A stretch of DNA of 64,000 nucleotides from Candidatus Amarobacillus elongatus (GCA_016703545.1 JADJBX010000010.1:1-64000), one strand, 5' to 3'; numbered from the stretch's first letter, positions 35,350 through 44,822 are shown. A program made the numbers and translations. Notes: generated by a model from the letters alone, not told the origin.

Positions 35350-35991
35350 ATGACCTGGACCGACATCACCGTTCCCATTCGCCCCGGCATGGCGATCTTC
35401 GAAGGCGATCCGCCGCTCGTCATCGCGCAGGTGAGCGACATGCAGGAGGGTGGCATCTGCAACCTCAGCCGCATGGAGGCGACCCTCCACCTCGGCACGC
35501 ACATCGACGCCCCCTGCCACTTCGTCCCCGGGGGCGCCGGCATCGACGAGACGCCACTGGAGTGCCTCATTGGCCCCGCCTGGGTGGTCGAGGCGCGCAC
35601 CATCGACCGCCACATCGACGCGGCGATGCTCGAACAGTTCGAAATCCCCGCGGAGGCCGAGCGGCTGCTCTTCAAGACGCCCAACTCGGAGCTCTGGTCC
35701 CAGCCCGGCTTCTCCCGCGACTACCTCGCGTTCACCGAGGATGCGGCGGAGGCGCTGGCCTCGCGCGGCGTGCGGCTGGTCGGCATCGACTACCTCTCCG
35801 TCGCGCCGTTCGATGACCCCGGCCCGGCGCACACCGCCTTCCTCAGCGGCGGCGTCGTCGTGCTCGAAGGGATCGACCTGCGCGGCGTGGAGCCGGGGCT
35901 GTACGAGCTCGTCTGCCTGCCGCTGCTCATCGAAGGGGCGGACGGGGCCCCGTGCCGCGCGCTGCTGCGCGATATCGACGACGCCGGATAA
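35350..35991 (+). CDS. cyclase family protein (kynurenine formamidase-like)
   Basis: A 213-aa metal-dependent hydrolase. The signature HLGTHIDAPCHF gives the metal ligands, with GDPPLVI near the start and GVRLVGIDYLSVAPFD later. Members hydrolyse N-formylkynurenine, isatin or similar amides. The substrate is open because no tryptophan-degradation genes are near. ATG 35350 has neither a good Shine-Dalgarno nor a clear -10. Confidence 0.85.
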   Translation: MTWTDITVPIRPGMAIFEGDPPLVIAQVSDMQEGGICNLSRMEATLHLGTHIDAPCHFVPGGAGIDETPLECLIGPAWVVEARTIDRHIDAAMLEQFEIPAEAERLLFKTPNSELWSQPGFSRDYLAFTEDAAEALASRGVRLVGIDYLSVAPFDDPGPAHTAFLSGGVVVLEGIDLRGVEPGLYELVCLPLLIEGADGAPCRALLRDIDDAG

Positions 35992-36012
35992 GATGCGCCA
36001 CCGGGAGGCGCC

Positions 36013-36531
36013 ATGAGCAACGACGCACCACGCGATACCGCCGAACTCCTCGCATGGATTGATACCGGCTGGCGCGACCTCAACGCCGAACTCGACGCGC
36101 TCACGGGGACGCCCGCCCTCGGGGCGCGTGACCACGAAGGCTGGACCATCGCCGACCACCTCGCGCACCTCGCCGACTGGGAGCGATCCGCGCTCGCCAT
36201 CCTCCAGCGCCGGCCGCGGTACGAAGGGCTCGGCATCGCGCGGGAGGACTGGGAGAGCGGCGACGAGGAGGCGATCAACGCCCGTGCCCAGGAACGGCAC
36301 GCGGGCATCACCTTCGCGGAAGCCCGTGAGCTGCTCGCTGCCGCGCACGCCGAAACCGTGGCCGCGGTCGGGGCCCTGCCCATCGAGGCGCTCCTGAAGA
36401 GGGTCGAGGAGTACCTGCCCGGCGACCCCGCGAACCCGGACACGCGCCCGGCCGGTCGCGTGGTCTTCGGCAACTCGGGCGGGCATTTCGCCGAGCACCT
36501 GCCCTGGATCCGGGCCATCGCCGGGAAGTGA
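36013..36531 (+). CDS. DinB/ClbS-like protein
   Basis: A 172-aa helical-bundle protein. EGWTIADHLAHLADWERSA and the late GHFAEHLPWIRA carry the metal-ligand His residues of the ClbS/DinB_2 group. ClbS itself hydrolyses colibactin cyclopropane; other members are of unknown function. GGGAGG precedes ATG 36013. It probably shares a transcript with the cyclase 21 nt upstream. Confidence 0.75.
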   Translation: MSNDAPRDTAELLAWIDTGWRDLNAELDALTGTPALGARDHEGWTIADHLAHLADWERSALAILQRRPRYEGLGIAREDWESGDEEAINARAQERHAGITFAEARELLAAAHAETVAAVGALPIEALLKRVEEYLPGDPANPDTRPAGRVVFGNSGGHFAEHLPWIRAIAGK

Positions 36532-36662
36532 CGCCCTCCGGGAGTGGAAAGGGCCGTTAACGCACCCAGCAATCCCCCAGCTTCGTACCTCACGCTAGGG
36601 GGCGAACGGCGAGCGCCGCGTCCCGGGCGGGCGCGCCGGCCGAACGCAGGGGGAGATAAGCC

Positions 36663-37547
36663 ATGGACAACGACGACGCGATCGTCGGACGGATTCTCAA
36701 GCGGCGCGACATCCTCGCGCTCTTCGGCGCGGCCGGCGCCGGTCTCATCGCCGCGGCCTGCGGCGGCGACGCGAAGCCTTCGAACGCCACCCCCGCAAGC
36801 GCGACACCGGTGACGGGAGCCGCCGGGACCACACCGGCCACGGGCGGGGCCACCGGCACGGGGAGCGCCACGCAGGCGGCCACCGCAACGGGAACCACCG
36901 CCGCCACCGCGAGCGGCGCCGCCGCCGTGGTCCCCACGACCCTGCCCCAGTGCGTGGTCACGCCCGCGCTCACGGAAGGGCCCTTCTTCGTCGATGAGAA
37001 GCTGAACCGCGCCGACATCCGCCCCGAACCATCGACGGGGGTACCCGTGGAGGGCGTGCCGCTGTCGCTCGCGTTCAACGTGCAGTCGTTCGGCGCCGCC
37101 GGGTGCAGGCCGCTCGCGAACGCCACGGTGGATGTGTGGCAGTGCGACGCCGCGGGCGTGTACAGCGATGTCAGCGACGGCGCGACGAACGCGCGCGGCA
37201 AGAAGTTCCTGCGCGGCTACCAGGTCACCGACGCCAACGGCATCGCCACGTTCACGACCATCTTCCCCGGCTGGTACCAGGGGCGGACCGTGCACATCCA
37301 CTTCAAGGTGCGGGGCACCGCGGCGAATGGGAAGGCGTACGAATTCACCTCCCAGATCTTCTTCGAGGACAGCGTGGCGGATGAGGTGTTCAAGGCCGCG
37401 CCCTACGCCGCGAAGGGGCCCCGCACCACGCGCAACGCCAGCGACAGCATCTTCCGGCAGAGCGGCAATTCGCTGCTGGTGCCCATCGCGCGGACGGGGA
37501 GCGGGTACGCGGGCAGCTTCGCCATCGGCCTGACCTCGGTGGCGTAG
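36663..37547 (+). CDS. intradiol dioxygenase-like lipoprotein
   Basis: A 294-aa exported protein. The N-terminus has RRDILALFGAAGAG and a lipobox AAAC, so it is a lipoprotein and possibly Tat-exported. A Thr/Ala-rich spacer (about residues 40-90) leads to an intradiol ring-cleavage domain: ALTEGPFFV, NATVDVWQCDAAGVYSDV with one iron Tyr, and FPGWYQGRTVHIHFKV with the second Tyr and two His. Iron ligands are all present, so catechol-type oxidation outside the cell is possible. GGGGGAG precedes ATG 36663. Confidence 0.85.
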   Translation: MDNDDAIVGRILKRRDILALFGAAGAGLIAAACGGDAKPSNATPASATPVTGAAGTTPATGGATGTGSATQAATATGTTAATASGAAAVVPTTLPQCVVTPALTEGPFFVDEKLNRADIRPEPSTGVPVEGVPLSLAFNVQSFGAAGCRPLANATVDVWQCDAAGVYSDVSDGATNARGKKFLRGYQVTDANGIATFTTIFPGWYQGRTVHIHFKVRGTAANGKAYEFTSQIFFEDSVADEVFKAAPYAAKGPRTTRNASDSIFRQSGNSLLVPIARTGSGYAGSFAIGLTSVA

Positions 37548-37569
37548 CGGGGGCGGCCCGCCACTCGCC

Positions 37570-37575
37570 TACAAT
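37570..37575 (+). promoter_or_regulatory. TACAAT -10 box, predicted leaderless start
   Basis: TACAAT ends 8 nt before ATG 37584. Confidence 0.55.
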
Positions 37576-37583
37576 CGAAAGCG

Positions 37584-38525
37584 ATGACCACCCAACGGCC
37601 CGACGGCACGCCCTCTCCGCTCGGCACCGCCGGCCGGTACGCCCTCAGCTTCCCCGAGCGCGCCGTCCGGGCCGCCGCGGCGACGCTCGCCGGGAGCGTG
37701 CACGAGACCGGCCAGCTCCTGCTGCCGCGGTTCGTGCGCCGCAGCCGCCTCTACGAAGTGACCGCGAAGAACGCGCTGCGTATCGCCATCGAACTGGTCG
37801 GGGGCGTGGAAGGCGCCGGAACGGCCCCCGTCGAGCCCGAGGCCCCGGGGGCCGGCCGCCTCGCGATGAAGAAGGCCGCCGGGAACGCGGTCGAACTGGG
37901 GTCGATCGCCGCGTTCGGCTTTTCGCCCCTCTGGCTGCTGGCCGGCGCCTCGGACCTGCTGCAGGGGTCGCGGGTGTACCTGCGCACGCTGGAGGAGGAG
38001 CTCGCCGCCGCCGGCTACCTCCCCGGCGACGTCCACTTCGCGTCGGTGGATCAGCTCCTCGGCGCGCTCCAGGGGGCGACGGGGACCACCGCCGGCACCA
38101 TCGACACGCCGCCCATCGAACTCTCCGAGCTGCGCGCCTCCCTCTCCGAGCTGCGGGACGACGTGGGTTCGCTGCCGACGCCGGGCGAGCTCGCGGCGCT
38201 GTTCAACGGCCTCCTGCGCACGGCCCGCGCGGAGAATCGCAGCCTGCTCGAAGTCTCGTCCGGGATCGGGCTGGCGTTCCTGACGTCGGCCCGGCAGGTC
38301 TCGTCGCGGCACGTGATCGCGCCCTACAGGGAGGACTGGCGGCCACTGCGGCGGGAGGGGTTCGGCGGGTACGCCGCACGCGTCGCGCAGCCGTACCGGC
38401 GCGCGGTCACCGGACACTTCCACCCCGCGCAGCGCACCTGGACCGACCGCGCCTTCGACTGGTCGCGGGGACGGGTGTGGAGGGGAGACAGGAGAAAAGA
38501 GAAAGGAGATAGGGGGACGCCGTAG
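37584..38525 (+). CDS. unknown protein with repeat-encoded C-terminus
   Basis: A 313-aa protein I do not recognise. It has two amphipathic or weakly hydrophobic stretches, GSIAAFGFSPLWLLAGASDL in the middle and SGIGLAFLTSA later, and a helical ELRASLSELRDDV segment. The last 14 residues (RGDRRKEKGDRGTP) are encoded by a purine-rich 7-bp repeat array, so the array has entered the reading frame and probably replaced the former stop. Predicted leaderless. Function unknown. Confidence 0.65.
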   Translation: MTTQRPDGTPSPLGTAGRYALSFPERAVRAAAATLAGSVHETGQLLLPRFVRRSRLYEVTAKNALRIAIELVGGVEGAGTAPVEPEAPGAGRLAMKKAAGNAVELGSIAAFGFSPLWLLAGASDLLQGSRVYLRTLEEELAAAGYLPGDVHFASVDQLLGALQGATGTTAGTIDTPPIELSELRASLSELRDDVGSLPTPGELAALFNGLLRTARAENRSLLEVSSGIGLAFLTSARQVSSRHVIAPYREDWRPLRREGFGGYAARVAQPYRRAVTGHFHPAQRTWTDRAFDWSRGRVWRGDRRKEKGDRGTP

Positions 38526-38528
38526 CCG
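38485..38528 (+). repeat. heptamer element D inside a gene 3' end
   Basis: GAGACAG, GAGAAAA, GAGAAAG, GAGATAG at 38485-38512 followed after 6 bp by GCCGTAGCCG (38519-38528). The same decamer follows the purine array of element A at 7030. The stop codon TAG of the preceding gene is inside the decamer. Confidence 0.75.
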
Positions 38529-38552
38529 TGCGCGGGCGGTGGTGCGGGCGGC

Positions 38553-39218
38553 TCAGGCGCCCACGGGGATGCGGAACGCCTGCCGGAAGAACGCCACGGC
38601 GTCGTCGCCGCCGGCCACGCGCATGCGCGCGAACACCGCCGCCCGATCCTCGCCGCGCGCCGCCAGGAACTCGGCCCACGCCTGCGCGTCGCTTTCCACC
38701 ACGAGCGCGGGCGCCGGTGGGGGATCCTCGCCGCGCAGCCGCCACGTTTCGCCATCGAAGCGGATGCGCGCTGGCGGGTTGTCGGGCGTGCGAATCTCCC
38801 ACTCCAGCGGCACCTCAGCCTTCAACCCGCGGCTATTGAAGTACGACGCGATCGCCTGGAGCGAACGCGCCAGCAGGATCCCCTCGCCCGGCTCCGGCGG
38901 GCGCATGGCGTGGTCCACGCCCCAGACGTTGAGCGCCGCAATCACGGGGCCGAGCTGCGCGCCCTTCTCCGTCAGCCGGTAGCGCACTTCCTTCCGCCCC
39001 GGCTCCTGGTCACGTTCGACGATGCCCGCCGATTCCAGTTCGCGCAGCCGCAGCGTGAGCCACTTGGGCGTGATGTTGTTCAGCCCGCGAAGCAGGTCGG
39101 TGAAGCGCTGGGGCCCCCGCAGCAGGTCCCGCACGATGAGCAGCGACCACTTTTCGCCAATCACCTCGAGGGAGCGGGCGACGGGGCAGAAGTGGTTGTA
39201 GGTACGCGTCCTGGCCAT
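38553..39218 (-). CDS. HxlR-family regulator with SCP2-like C-terminal domain
   Basis: A 221-aa regulator. Residues 1-110 are an HxlR winged helix: YNHFCPVARSLEVIGEKWSL with the redox/ligand Cys, LLRGLNNITPKWLTLRLREL, and the wing VRYRLTEKG. The remaining half (VPLEWEIRTPDNPPARI to FRQAFRIPVGA) looks like an SCP2/sterol-carrier-type lipid-binding fold, a possible sensor. It is divergent from an EmrB-type transporter with two palindromes between, so it likely controls that pump. ATG 39218 matches family starts. Confidence 0.85.
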   Translation of the reverse strand: MARTRTYNHFCPVARSLEVIGEKWSLLIVRDLLRGPQRFTDLLRGLNNITPKWLTLRLRELESAGIVERDQEPGRKEVRYRLTEKGAQLGPVIAALNVWGVDHAMRPPEPGEGILLARSLQAIASYFNSRGLKAEVPLEWEIRTPDNPPARIRFDGETWRLRGEDPPPAPALVVESDAQAWAEFLAARGEDRAAVFARMRVAGGDDAVAFFRQAFRIPVGA

Positions 39219-39219
39219 C

Positions 39220-39281
39220 TTGACAGCCCTATGGTATCTCGAAGATAGTGCTCCCGCCACGAGATCGTTTCTTCGAGAAAC
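39220..39281 (+). promoter_or_regulatory. promoter and two palindromic operators between HxlR gene and pump
   Basis: TTGACA (39220-39225), 17 bp, AGATAG (39243-39248) make a promoter toward the pump. TATCT-CGA-AGATA (39235-39247) covers the -10 side and GTTTCT-TCG-AGAAAC (39267-39281) lies 33 bp further, centre to centre, about three helical turns. Both suit dimeric repressor binding. Confidence 0.6.
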
Positions 39282-39319
39282 TTACTCCCGGTCACGCCGG
39301 GGTCGCGGCGGAGGATAGC

Positions 39320-40872
39320 ATGGCATCGTTCCTGAAGGCGCCGGAGACGGCCTCGAAGTGGTCCACCCTCGTGGCCGTCTGTCTCGGGCTGGGCATGCTC
39401 ATGATCGACACGTTCGTCGTGAACGTGGCCTTCCCGCCATCGGCCGCGACCTCGATGCGAGCCTGAGCACCGCGGAGTGGACCGTCTCCGGGTACGTGCT
39501 CGTGCTGGGCGTGTTCCCGCTGGCGATGGGCCGCCTCGGCGATATCCTCGGGCGGCGGCGGGTGTACCTCTGGGGGCTGCTGCTGTTCGTCATCGCCTCC
39601 GCGGGCTGCGGTCTCGCCGCGAACGTCGAGCAGCTCATCGCGCTGCGCGTGGTGCAGGGGCTGGGCGCCGCCGTGATGATGCCGGGCACGCTCTCCATCG
39701 TCACCAACGCCTTCCCGCCGCACCAGCGCGGGCTCGCGATCGGCCTCTGGGGCGGCGTCTCCGGCATCGGTCTCATCGCCGGGCCAATCCTCGGCGGGCT
39801 CCTCGTCCACGGCGATTCCTGGCGCTGGATCTTCCTCGTGAACGTCCCCATTGGCGTGGTGGCGATGGGCATGGGTTTGCGCCGCATCCCTGAATCGCGC
39901 GACCCCAACGCGCCGCGCTCCATCGACTTCGCCGGCGCGGCGCTGCTCGCGGGCGGGCTGGCGCTGGCCATGTTCGCCCTTACGGAGGCGAACTCGCGCG
40001 GCTGGACCGACGGCATCATCCTCGGCTGCTTCGGCGCGGGTGCGGCGCTGCTCGTGCTCTTCGTCGTGGTCGAACTGCGGCTCCCGTACCCGCTCGTGGA
40101 TGTGCGGCTGTTCCGCAACGCGCAGTTCGCGATGGCCTGCCTCAGCGCCTTCCTCTTCTCCGCCGCCGTGTTCGGCACGCAGCCGTTCACCAGCCTCTTC
40201 ATGCAGAACTCGCTCGGCTTTTCGCCGCTGGAGGGCGGGCTCGGCTTCCTCCCGGCGACGGCGCTGGTCGCGACGCTGATGCCGTTCTCGGGAGTGCTGG
40301 CGCAACGCCTGGGGACGCGCATCCGGCTGCTGCTGATCGCGGGATCGGCGTCGGTCGCGATTTCGTTCGTCTACCTGCTGATGCTCACTCCGGAGGACGG
40401 CTACGTGAGCGGCCTGCTGCCGGCGTTCGTGCTGCGGGGCCTGGGCATCGGCCTGTTTATGTCCACCAGTTCGGTCGCGGTCATGAGTTCGCTGCCGATG
40501 ACCAAGGCCGGGCTCGCCTCGGGCACGCTGACCATGTTCCGGCAGACCGGCACGGCCGTCGGCGTCGCGCTTTTCGGCGCGATCTTCGTCCACCACATCG
40601 ATGCGGACGTGCCCGCGCGGCTGGAAGGGCGTGACCCCGCGGAGGTCGCGCGCGTCACCGCCGCCGCCGAGCATTTCGCCGCCGTGGGCGAAGGCGAGGT
40701 GCGCGACGCGGCCCGGGCGTCGGTGGTCGATGGCTTCGTGCTGATGTCGCAGGCGGGCGTCGCCGTCGCGACGGTGGCGGCCACGTCCGCGTTCTTCCTC
40801 CGCCGCCGCGAGACCGCGCCCGCGCCCGCGGCGGTCACCGCGGAGCCGCTCGCCGCCCCCGCCGAGGCGTAG
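39320..40872 (+). CDS. EmrB/QacA-type MFS drug transporter, frameshifted
   Basis: A 14-helix DHA2 exporter, about 517 aa when repaired. The first helix region (STLVAVCLGLGMLMIDTFVV) reads in one frame from ATG 39320 and the rest (RDLDASLSTAEWTVSGYVL, GRLGDILGRRRVYLWG, GVSGIGLIAGPILGG) in another. Adding one base near 39435-39438 joins them as NVAFPAIGRDL, the family consensus. Error or real mutation cannot be told apart here. Control by the divergent HxlR protein is likely; substrates unknown. Confidence 0.82.
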
Positions 40873-40958
40873 GGGGCGAAGTCAAGGCAGCGGGAGGTCC
40901 GGCTCGTGTTCAAGGGGCGTGCAGCCCCCCCGAAGGCGCCGCCCCCGTGCCGCGCGCG

Positions 40959-43022
40959 CTACCTGATCGCCGTCAGCACGATGTCGCGGGCGATGGGGCC
41001 GGCTTCGATGCTGCCCGAGCCGCCTTCGTCCAGGACCACCGCCGCCACCGCGCGCGGCGCCGCCGCCGGAGACAGCGCGACGAACAGCACGTGTTGCTGC
41101 GCCCCCGCATCCTCGGCGGTACCGGACTTGCCCGCGAAATCGGTGTAGCCGGCGTTGGCGAAGGCGGCGCTGGCGGTGCCCGTCGCACTCGTCACCAGCC
41201 GCAGCCCCAGCTTCAGGTGCGCCGATTGCTCGGCCGAAAGCGGGATCTCGTTGCGCACCTTCGCTTCCTCGCCCTGGATGATGACGGGCGTGCGAAGCGC
41301 CCCGGCGGTGAACGAGCTGTACGCGTTCGCGAGCTGCAGCGGCGTGATCAGGAGGTCGCCCTGCCCGATGCCGAGGTTCACGGAATCGCCCGGGTACCAG
41401 ATCTCGCCCTTCGTCTTCTTCTTCCACGCCGGGTCCGGCACCAGGCCGGCTTCATCGGAGATGCCGACCGCGCCCGTTTCGGTGCCGAAGCCGAACATGC
41501 GCGCGACATCGGACAGGAACGATTCCTTGCCATCGACCTGGTAGATCGAATACGCGATCTCGTAGAAGACGGGGTTGCACGACCGCATGAGCGCCTGCGC
41601 GATGGTCTGCGGCCCCTGCGTGCCCTCCCAGTTGCGGCGGGCGGGGCTCACCGTATCCCAGACGGCGCCGCAAAAGATCGTGTCCGTCGTCCGGTAGAGC
41701 CCGGAGAGCAACCCGGCGGCGCCGGTGATGAGCTTGAACGTCGACCCCGCCGAGTAGAGGCCCGTGGAGGCGCGATTCGCCTGCGGGGAGCCCGGCGCGT
41801 TCGCGATCGCCTGCAGCGCCGCGCGGTCGTTCCGCTCGAAGGCGTCGGGGTCGAAGGTGGGTGAGCTGTTCATGGCCAGCACGCCGTTGGTGCGCGGATC
41901 CAGCACCACGGCCGCGCCCGCGCGCGACCCCAGCCGGGCCTGCGCCGCCACCAGCGTGGCGGAATCGAGGGTGGTTCGAACATCCTGGCCCGCCGTGTAC
42001 TCGCGCGACGCGACGACGCGAACGACGGTGGTGTTATCGGATTCGACGAGCCGGAGTTCGGCGCCGTGCTGCCCGGCAAGCCGCTTCTCCAGCGATGCCT
42101 CCAGCCCCGTCGCGCCCACGCGGTCGCCGACGCGGTACCCCTGTCCGCGGCGCTGGTCGAGCTCCTCGGCGGTGAATTCTCGCGTGTACCCCACGACGTG
42201 CGCGGCGGCCCCGCCGAGGGGATGCACCCGCTGCGATTCGAAGTAGAGGATCGCGCCCGGCAGCGAGCGCACCGCGAGCGCGGCCGCTTCGACCATGCCA
42301 TCGGCGACGGGCCCGACGGTGACGCGCTGGGTGGCGCCGCCGGGCGCGTTGAACGCGGCATCCACCTGGTCCTTCGTGAACCCCAGCTCGCCGAGGGTGG
42401 CGGTGAGGGCGGCGCGGTCCTGCACCACGGAACGGTTGAGACCGAGGAAGCGGATCTCCTTCGTCACCGCCAGCGGCGCCCCGTTGCGGTCGAGGATGCT
42501 GCCCCGCGCGGCCCGCTGGATGCTGCTCTTGAAGTGCCGCCCGCCCGCCAGGTCCGGGTGGATGACGGCGGGCGACCATGCCACGAACCAGCGCCCGCCC
42601 GTCTTGGAGAGGTTAAGGGTGGTGGAGTATTCGAAGTCCCCGAAATAGGCTGTGGCGGCATGCACGGTGAGCTTCGCGCTGGCGCCATCGGCCGAAGCAA
42701 CCTTCGCCACGAGGGTGCGCAGGGTCAGCTCGGTCGCGAATGTGGTGTACTCCGCGGTGAAGCTGCCGAGGGGGACGGAGGCCTGCGACGGGCCATCGAG
42801 CATTCCGTACAGCCGTTCGTACTCGCCGGCGGACCAGGCCTGGGCGAACCGCTCGGCGGCCACGCGCGGCGTCTCCGATGACCCCGCCACCGTCGCGGCC
42901 GGGGTCCCCGTGGCGGCCGCATTCGTCCCTTCGCCACCGTCCCGCGTCAGGGCGCGGACACCCGCGACCGCGGTCCCAATGAACACACCGGAGAGGATTG
43001 CCACGAGGAAGAAGGCGCGCAT
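40959..43022 (-). CDS. penicillin-binding transpeptidase with NTF2-like N-terminal domain
   Basis: A 687-aa class B-type PBP that cross-links peptidoglycan outside the membrane. N-terminal anchor AFFLVAILSGVFIGTAVAG, an MecA_N/NTF2-like domain (about 45-160: FAQAWSAGEYERLYGMLDG), a PBP dimerisation domain and a transpeptidase with STFK (Ser near 427), SCN (RSCNPVF) and KSGT near 632. The NTF2-like domain is shared with low-affinity PBPs such as MecA, but resistance cannot be read from this. ATG 43022; its 5' end overlaps the divergent lipoprotein gene if that starts at 42979. Confidence 0.88.
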   Translation of the reverse strand: MRAFFLVAILSGVFIGTAVAGVRALTRDGGEGTNAAATGTPAATVAGSSETPRVAAERFAQAWSAGEYERLYGMLDGPSQASVPLGSFTAEYTTFATELTLRTLVAKVASADGASAKLTVHAATAYFGDFEYSTTLNLSKTGGRWFVAWSPAVIHPDLAGGRHFKSSIQRAARGSILDRNGAPLAVTKEIRFLGLNRSVVQDRAALTATLGELGFTKDQVDAAFNAPGGATQRVTVGPVADGMVEAAALAVRSLPGAILYFESQRVHPLGGAAAHVVGYTREFTAEELDQRRGQGYRVGDRVGATGLEASLEKRLAGQHGAELRLVESDNTTVVRVVASREYTAGQDVRTTLDSATLVAAQARLGSRAGAAVVLDPRTNGVLAMNSSPTFDPDAFERNDRAALQAIANAPGSPQANRASTGLYSAGSTFKLITGAAGLLSGLYRTTDTIFCGAVWDTVSPARRNWEGTQGPQTIAQALMRSCNPVFYEIAYSIYQVDGKESFLSDVARMFGFGTETGAVGISDEAGLVPDPAWKKKTKGEIWYPGDSVNLGIGQGDLLITPLQLANAYSSFTAGALRTPVIIQGEEAKVRNEIPLSAEQSAHLKLGLRLVTSATGTASAAFANAGYTDFAGKSGTAEDAGAQQHVLFVALSPAAAPRAVAAVVLDEGGSGSIEAGPIARDIVLTAIR

Positions 43023-44133
43023 CGCTGCCCCCGGTCTGAGCCGGCCATTCCCCGCGTTCGCCATCGTAGCAGCGCTGGCGCTTGTGGCGATGATCTTTTC
43101 CGCATGTTCATCGAACGGCGCGCCCACGCCCGGCCCGACGGTCATCCGCGCGAACCCCGAGGGCGCGCCGCGGCCGTTCCGCCTTGGCTTCAGCGTCATC
43201 CCGCCCGAGCGCAGCCCCGGCGCCTACACCACCGCCTTCGCCACCGCCGCCCAGTACGGCGACATCGTCCTGCTGCAGCGCACGCCACCCTGGGAGGACT
43301 TCCTCAGCGGCGCGCAGGTCTCGAAGGCGACCTCCGACAACACCCGCTTCGAGGTCGCGCTGCTGGACCAGTACAGCCACCTCAAGCGGTTCTTCGCCAT
43401 CGACCCGACCGATGGCGTGGTGCAGCGCTCGCGGATCACGAACATCCCGGCGGGGGTGGACCCGCAGGCGGGGTTCAACGACCCGGCGTTGCGCGCCGCC
43501 TTCAAGGAGTACGTCGCCTACGTCTCGACCAACTACCGGCCGGACTACCTGGCCATCGGGGTCGAAATCAACATGCTCGCGGAACGGAACCCGGTGCAGT
43601 TCCAGGCGTTCGCGAGCCTCTATCGCGAAGCCTACGAGGTCGCCAAGAAGAACAACCCGAAGGGGAAGGTCTTCCCCACCTTCCAGCTGGAGGACCTCGA
43701 GGGGACGTTCGAAATCAGCCACTCGCCGCACTGGGAGCTGCTCGACACCTTCCGCGGCGCGATGGACGCGCTCGCGATCAGCACCTACCCGTTCCTCGGC
43801 GACGTGCGCACCGCCGACGAAGTGCGGCCGGACTACATTTCGCAGCTGAAGACGCACTTCGACGGCGAAATCATCATCGCCGAGACCGGCTACGCCTCCA
43901 TGCCCGTCGAAGGCAAGGCGAACGTGGGCACGGAGGAGGACCAGCGCGCCTACCTCGAACGGCTGCTCGCGGCGGCCGAGGCGAACCGGCTCGGGGCCGT
44001 CATCTGGACCGCCGCCCTCGACCCCTCCTTCGCCGCCCCGGCCCTGCGCTCGATCGGGCTGCGGCAGGCCGATGGTTCGAACAAGCTCGCCTGGACAACG
44101 TGGGAGACGTGGTCGCGGCGGCCGCTGGAGTAA
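42979..44133 (+). CDS. secreted glycosidase-like lipoprotein (TIM barrel, GH53-like)
   Basis: A lipoprotein with lipobox FSACSS and a glycoside-hydrolase-like barrel: YGDIVLLQRTPPWEDFL, YLAIGVEINMLAE (candidate acid/base Glu), MDALAISTYPFLGDV and IIIAETGYASMP (candidate nucleophile Glu), near WTAALDPSF. This resembles GH53/GH39-type enzymes on arabinogalactan-like polymers. The start is unclear: ATG 42979 gives a basic n-region but overlaps the divergent PBP by 44 bp; a CTG at 43036 would avoid this. The stop overlaps the next ATG as TAATG. Confidence 0.75.
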   Translation: MNTPERIATRKKARIAAPGLSRPFPAFAIVAALALVAMIFSACSSNGAPTPGPTVIRANPEGAPRPFRLGFSVIPPERSPGAYTTAFATAAQYGDIVLLQRTPPWEDFLSGAQVSKATSDNTRFEVALLDQYSHLKRFFAIDPTDGVVQRSRITNIPAGVDPQAGFNDPALRAAFKEYVAYVSTNYRPDYLAIGVEINMLAERNPVQFQAFASLYREAYEVAKKNNPKGKVFPTFQLEDLEGTFEISHSPHWELLDTFRGAMDALAISTYPFLGDVRTADEVRPDYISQLKTHFDGEIIIAETGYASMPVEGKANVGTEEDQRAYLERLLAAAEANRLGAVIWTAALDPSFAAPALRSIGLRQADGSNKLAWTTWETWSRRPLE

Positions 44134-44822
44134 TGGCACGCCGCCGCGGCACGCGCCGCCTCTCGGACGCGCGCACCCGGCGGCTGATGCGCGCCGCCGC
44201 CGTCCTCGGCATTGCCGCGATGGTGCTGACGCTCGTGGTCGCCGCCGAGGGCGCGCCGCTCGCCGGCGACGTGCGCGTCGCGCGCTGGGTCCAGGACAGC
44301 GGCCTCCAGGAGAACGCCGGCATCATCAACGCCCTCGGCGATTGGCGCTGGGTGCCGTTCGCGGCGAGCGTGGCCCTGATCGCGTTCGGCATGCGGCTGG
44401 GCGGCGGGCGCGCCCCCGCCGCCGCACGCGGGGGCGCGCTCGCCGCTTACATCGTCGTCCTCCCCCTCTGGACGTGGAGCTCGATCCTCAAGCTGATCGT
44501 CGCCTCGCCCCGGCCCGCCGCCGAGTTCGGCCTCAGCATCGACCGCGCGCGCGACAGCTACGGCTTCCCCAGCGGCCACGTCTACGGCGATGTGCTGGTG
44601 TACGGCGCCATGGCCGCCTGGGCGACCGCCTTCGTCCACCCCCGCGCCGTCCTCCCCGTGCGCGCCGCCGCCGTCGCGGTGATCGTGCTCGCTGGGCCGG
44701 CGCGCATCGTCGTGGGGGCGCACTGGCCCAGCGACGTGCTGGGAGCGTACCTCTGGGGCGGCTGCGCCCTCTGCCTCGCCCTCGCCGCCGGCCGCGCGTT
44801 GCACGCCCTCGCCCGCCGCTGA
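44133..44822 (+). CDS. PAP2-family phosphatase
   Basis: A 229-aa membrane phosphatase with about 5-6 helices. The three PAP2 motifs are seen: KLIVASPRP, FPSGHVYGD and RIVVGAHWPSDVLG with catalytic His. Such enzymes dephosphorylate phosphatidate or undecaprenyl diphosphate. Next to a PBP and a glycosidase, a role in lipid-carrier recycling is attractive (inference). It is translationally coupled to the lipoprotein gene (TAATG). Confidence 0.86.
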   Translation: MARRRGTRRLSDARTRRLMRAAAVLGIAAMVLTLVVAAEGAPLAGDVRVARWVQDSGLQENAGIINALGDWRWVPFAASVALIAFGMRLGGGRAPAAARGGALAAYIVVLPLWTWSSILKLIVASPRPAAEFGLSIDRARDSYGFPSGHVYGDVLVYGAMAAWATAFVHPRAVLPVRAAAVAVIVLAGPARIVVGAHWPSDVLGAYLWGGCALCLALAAGRALHALARR

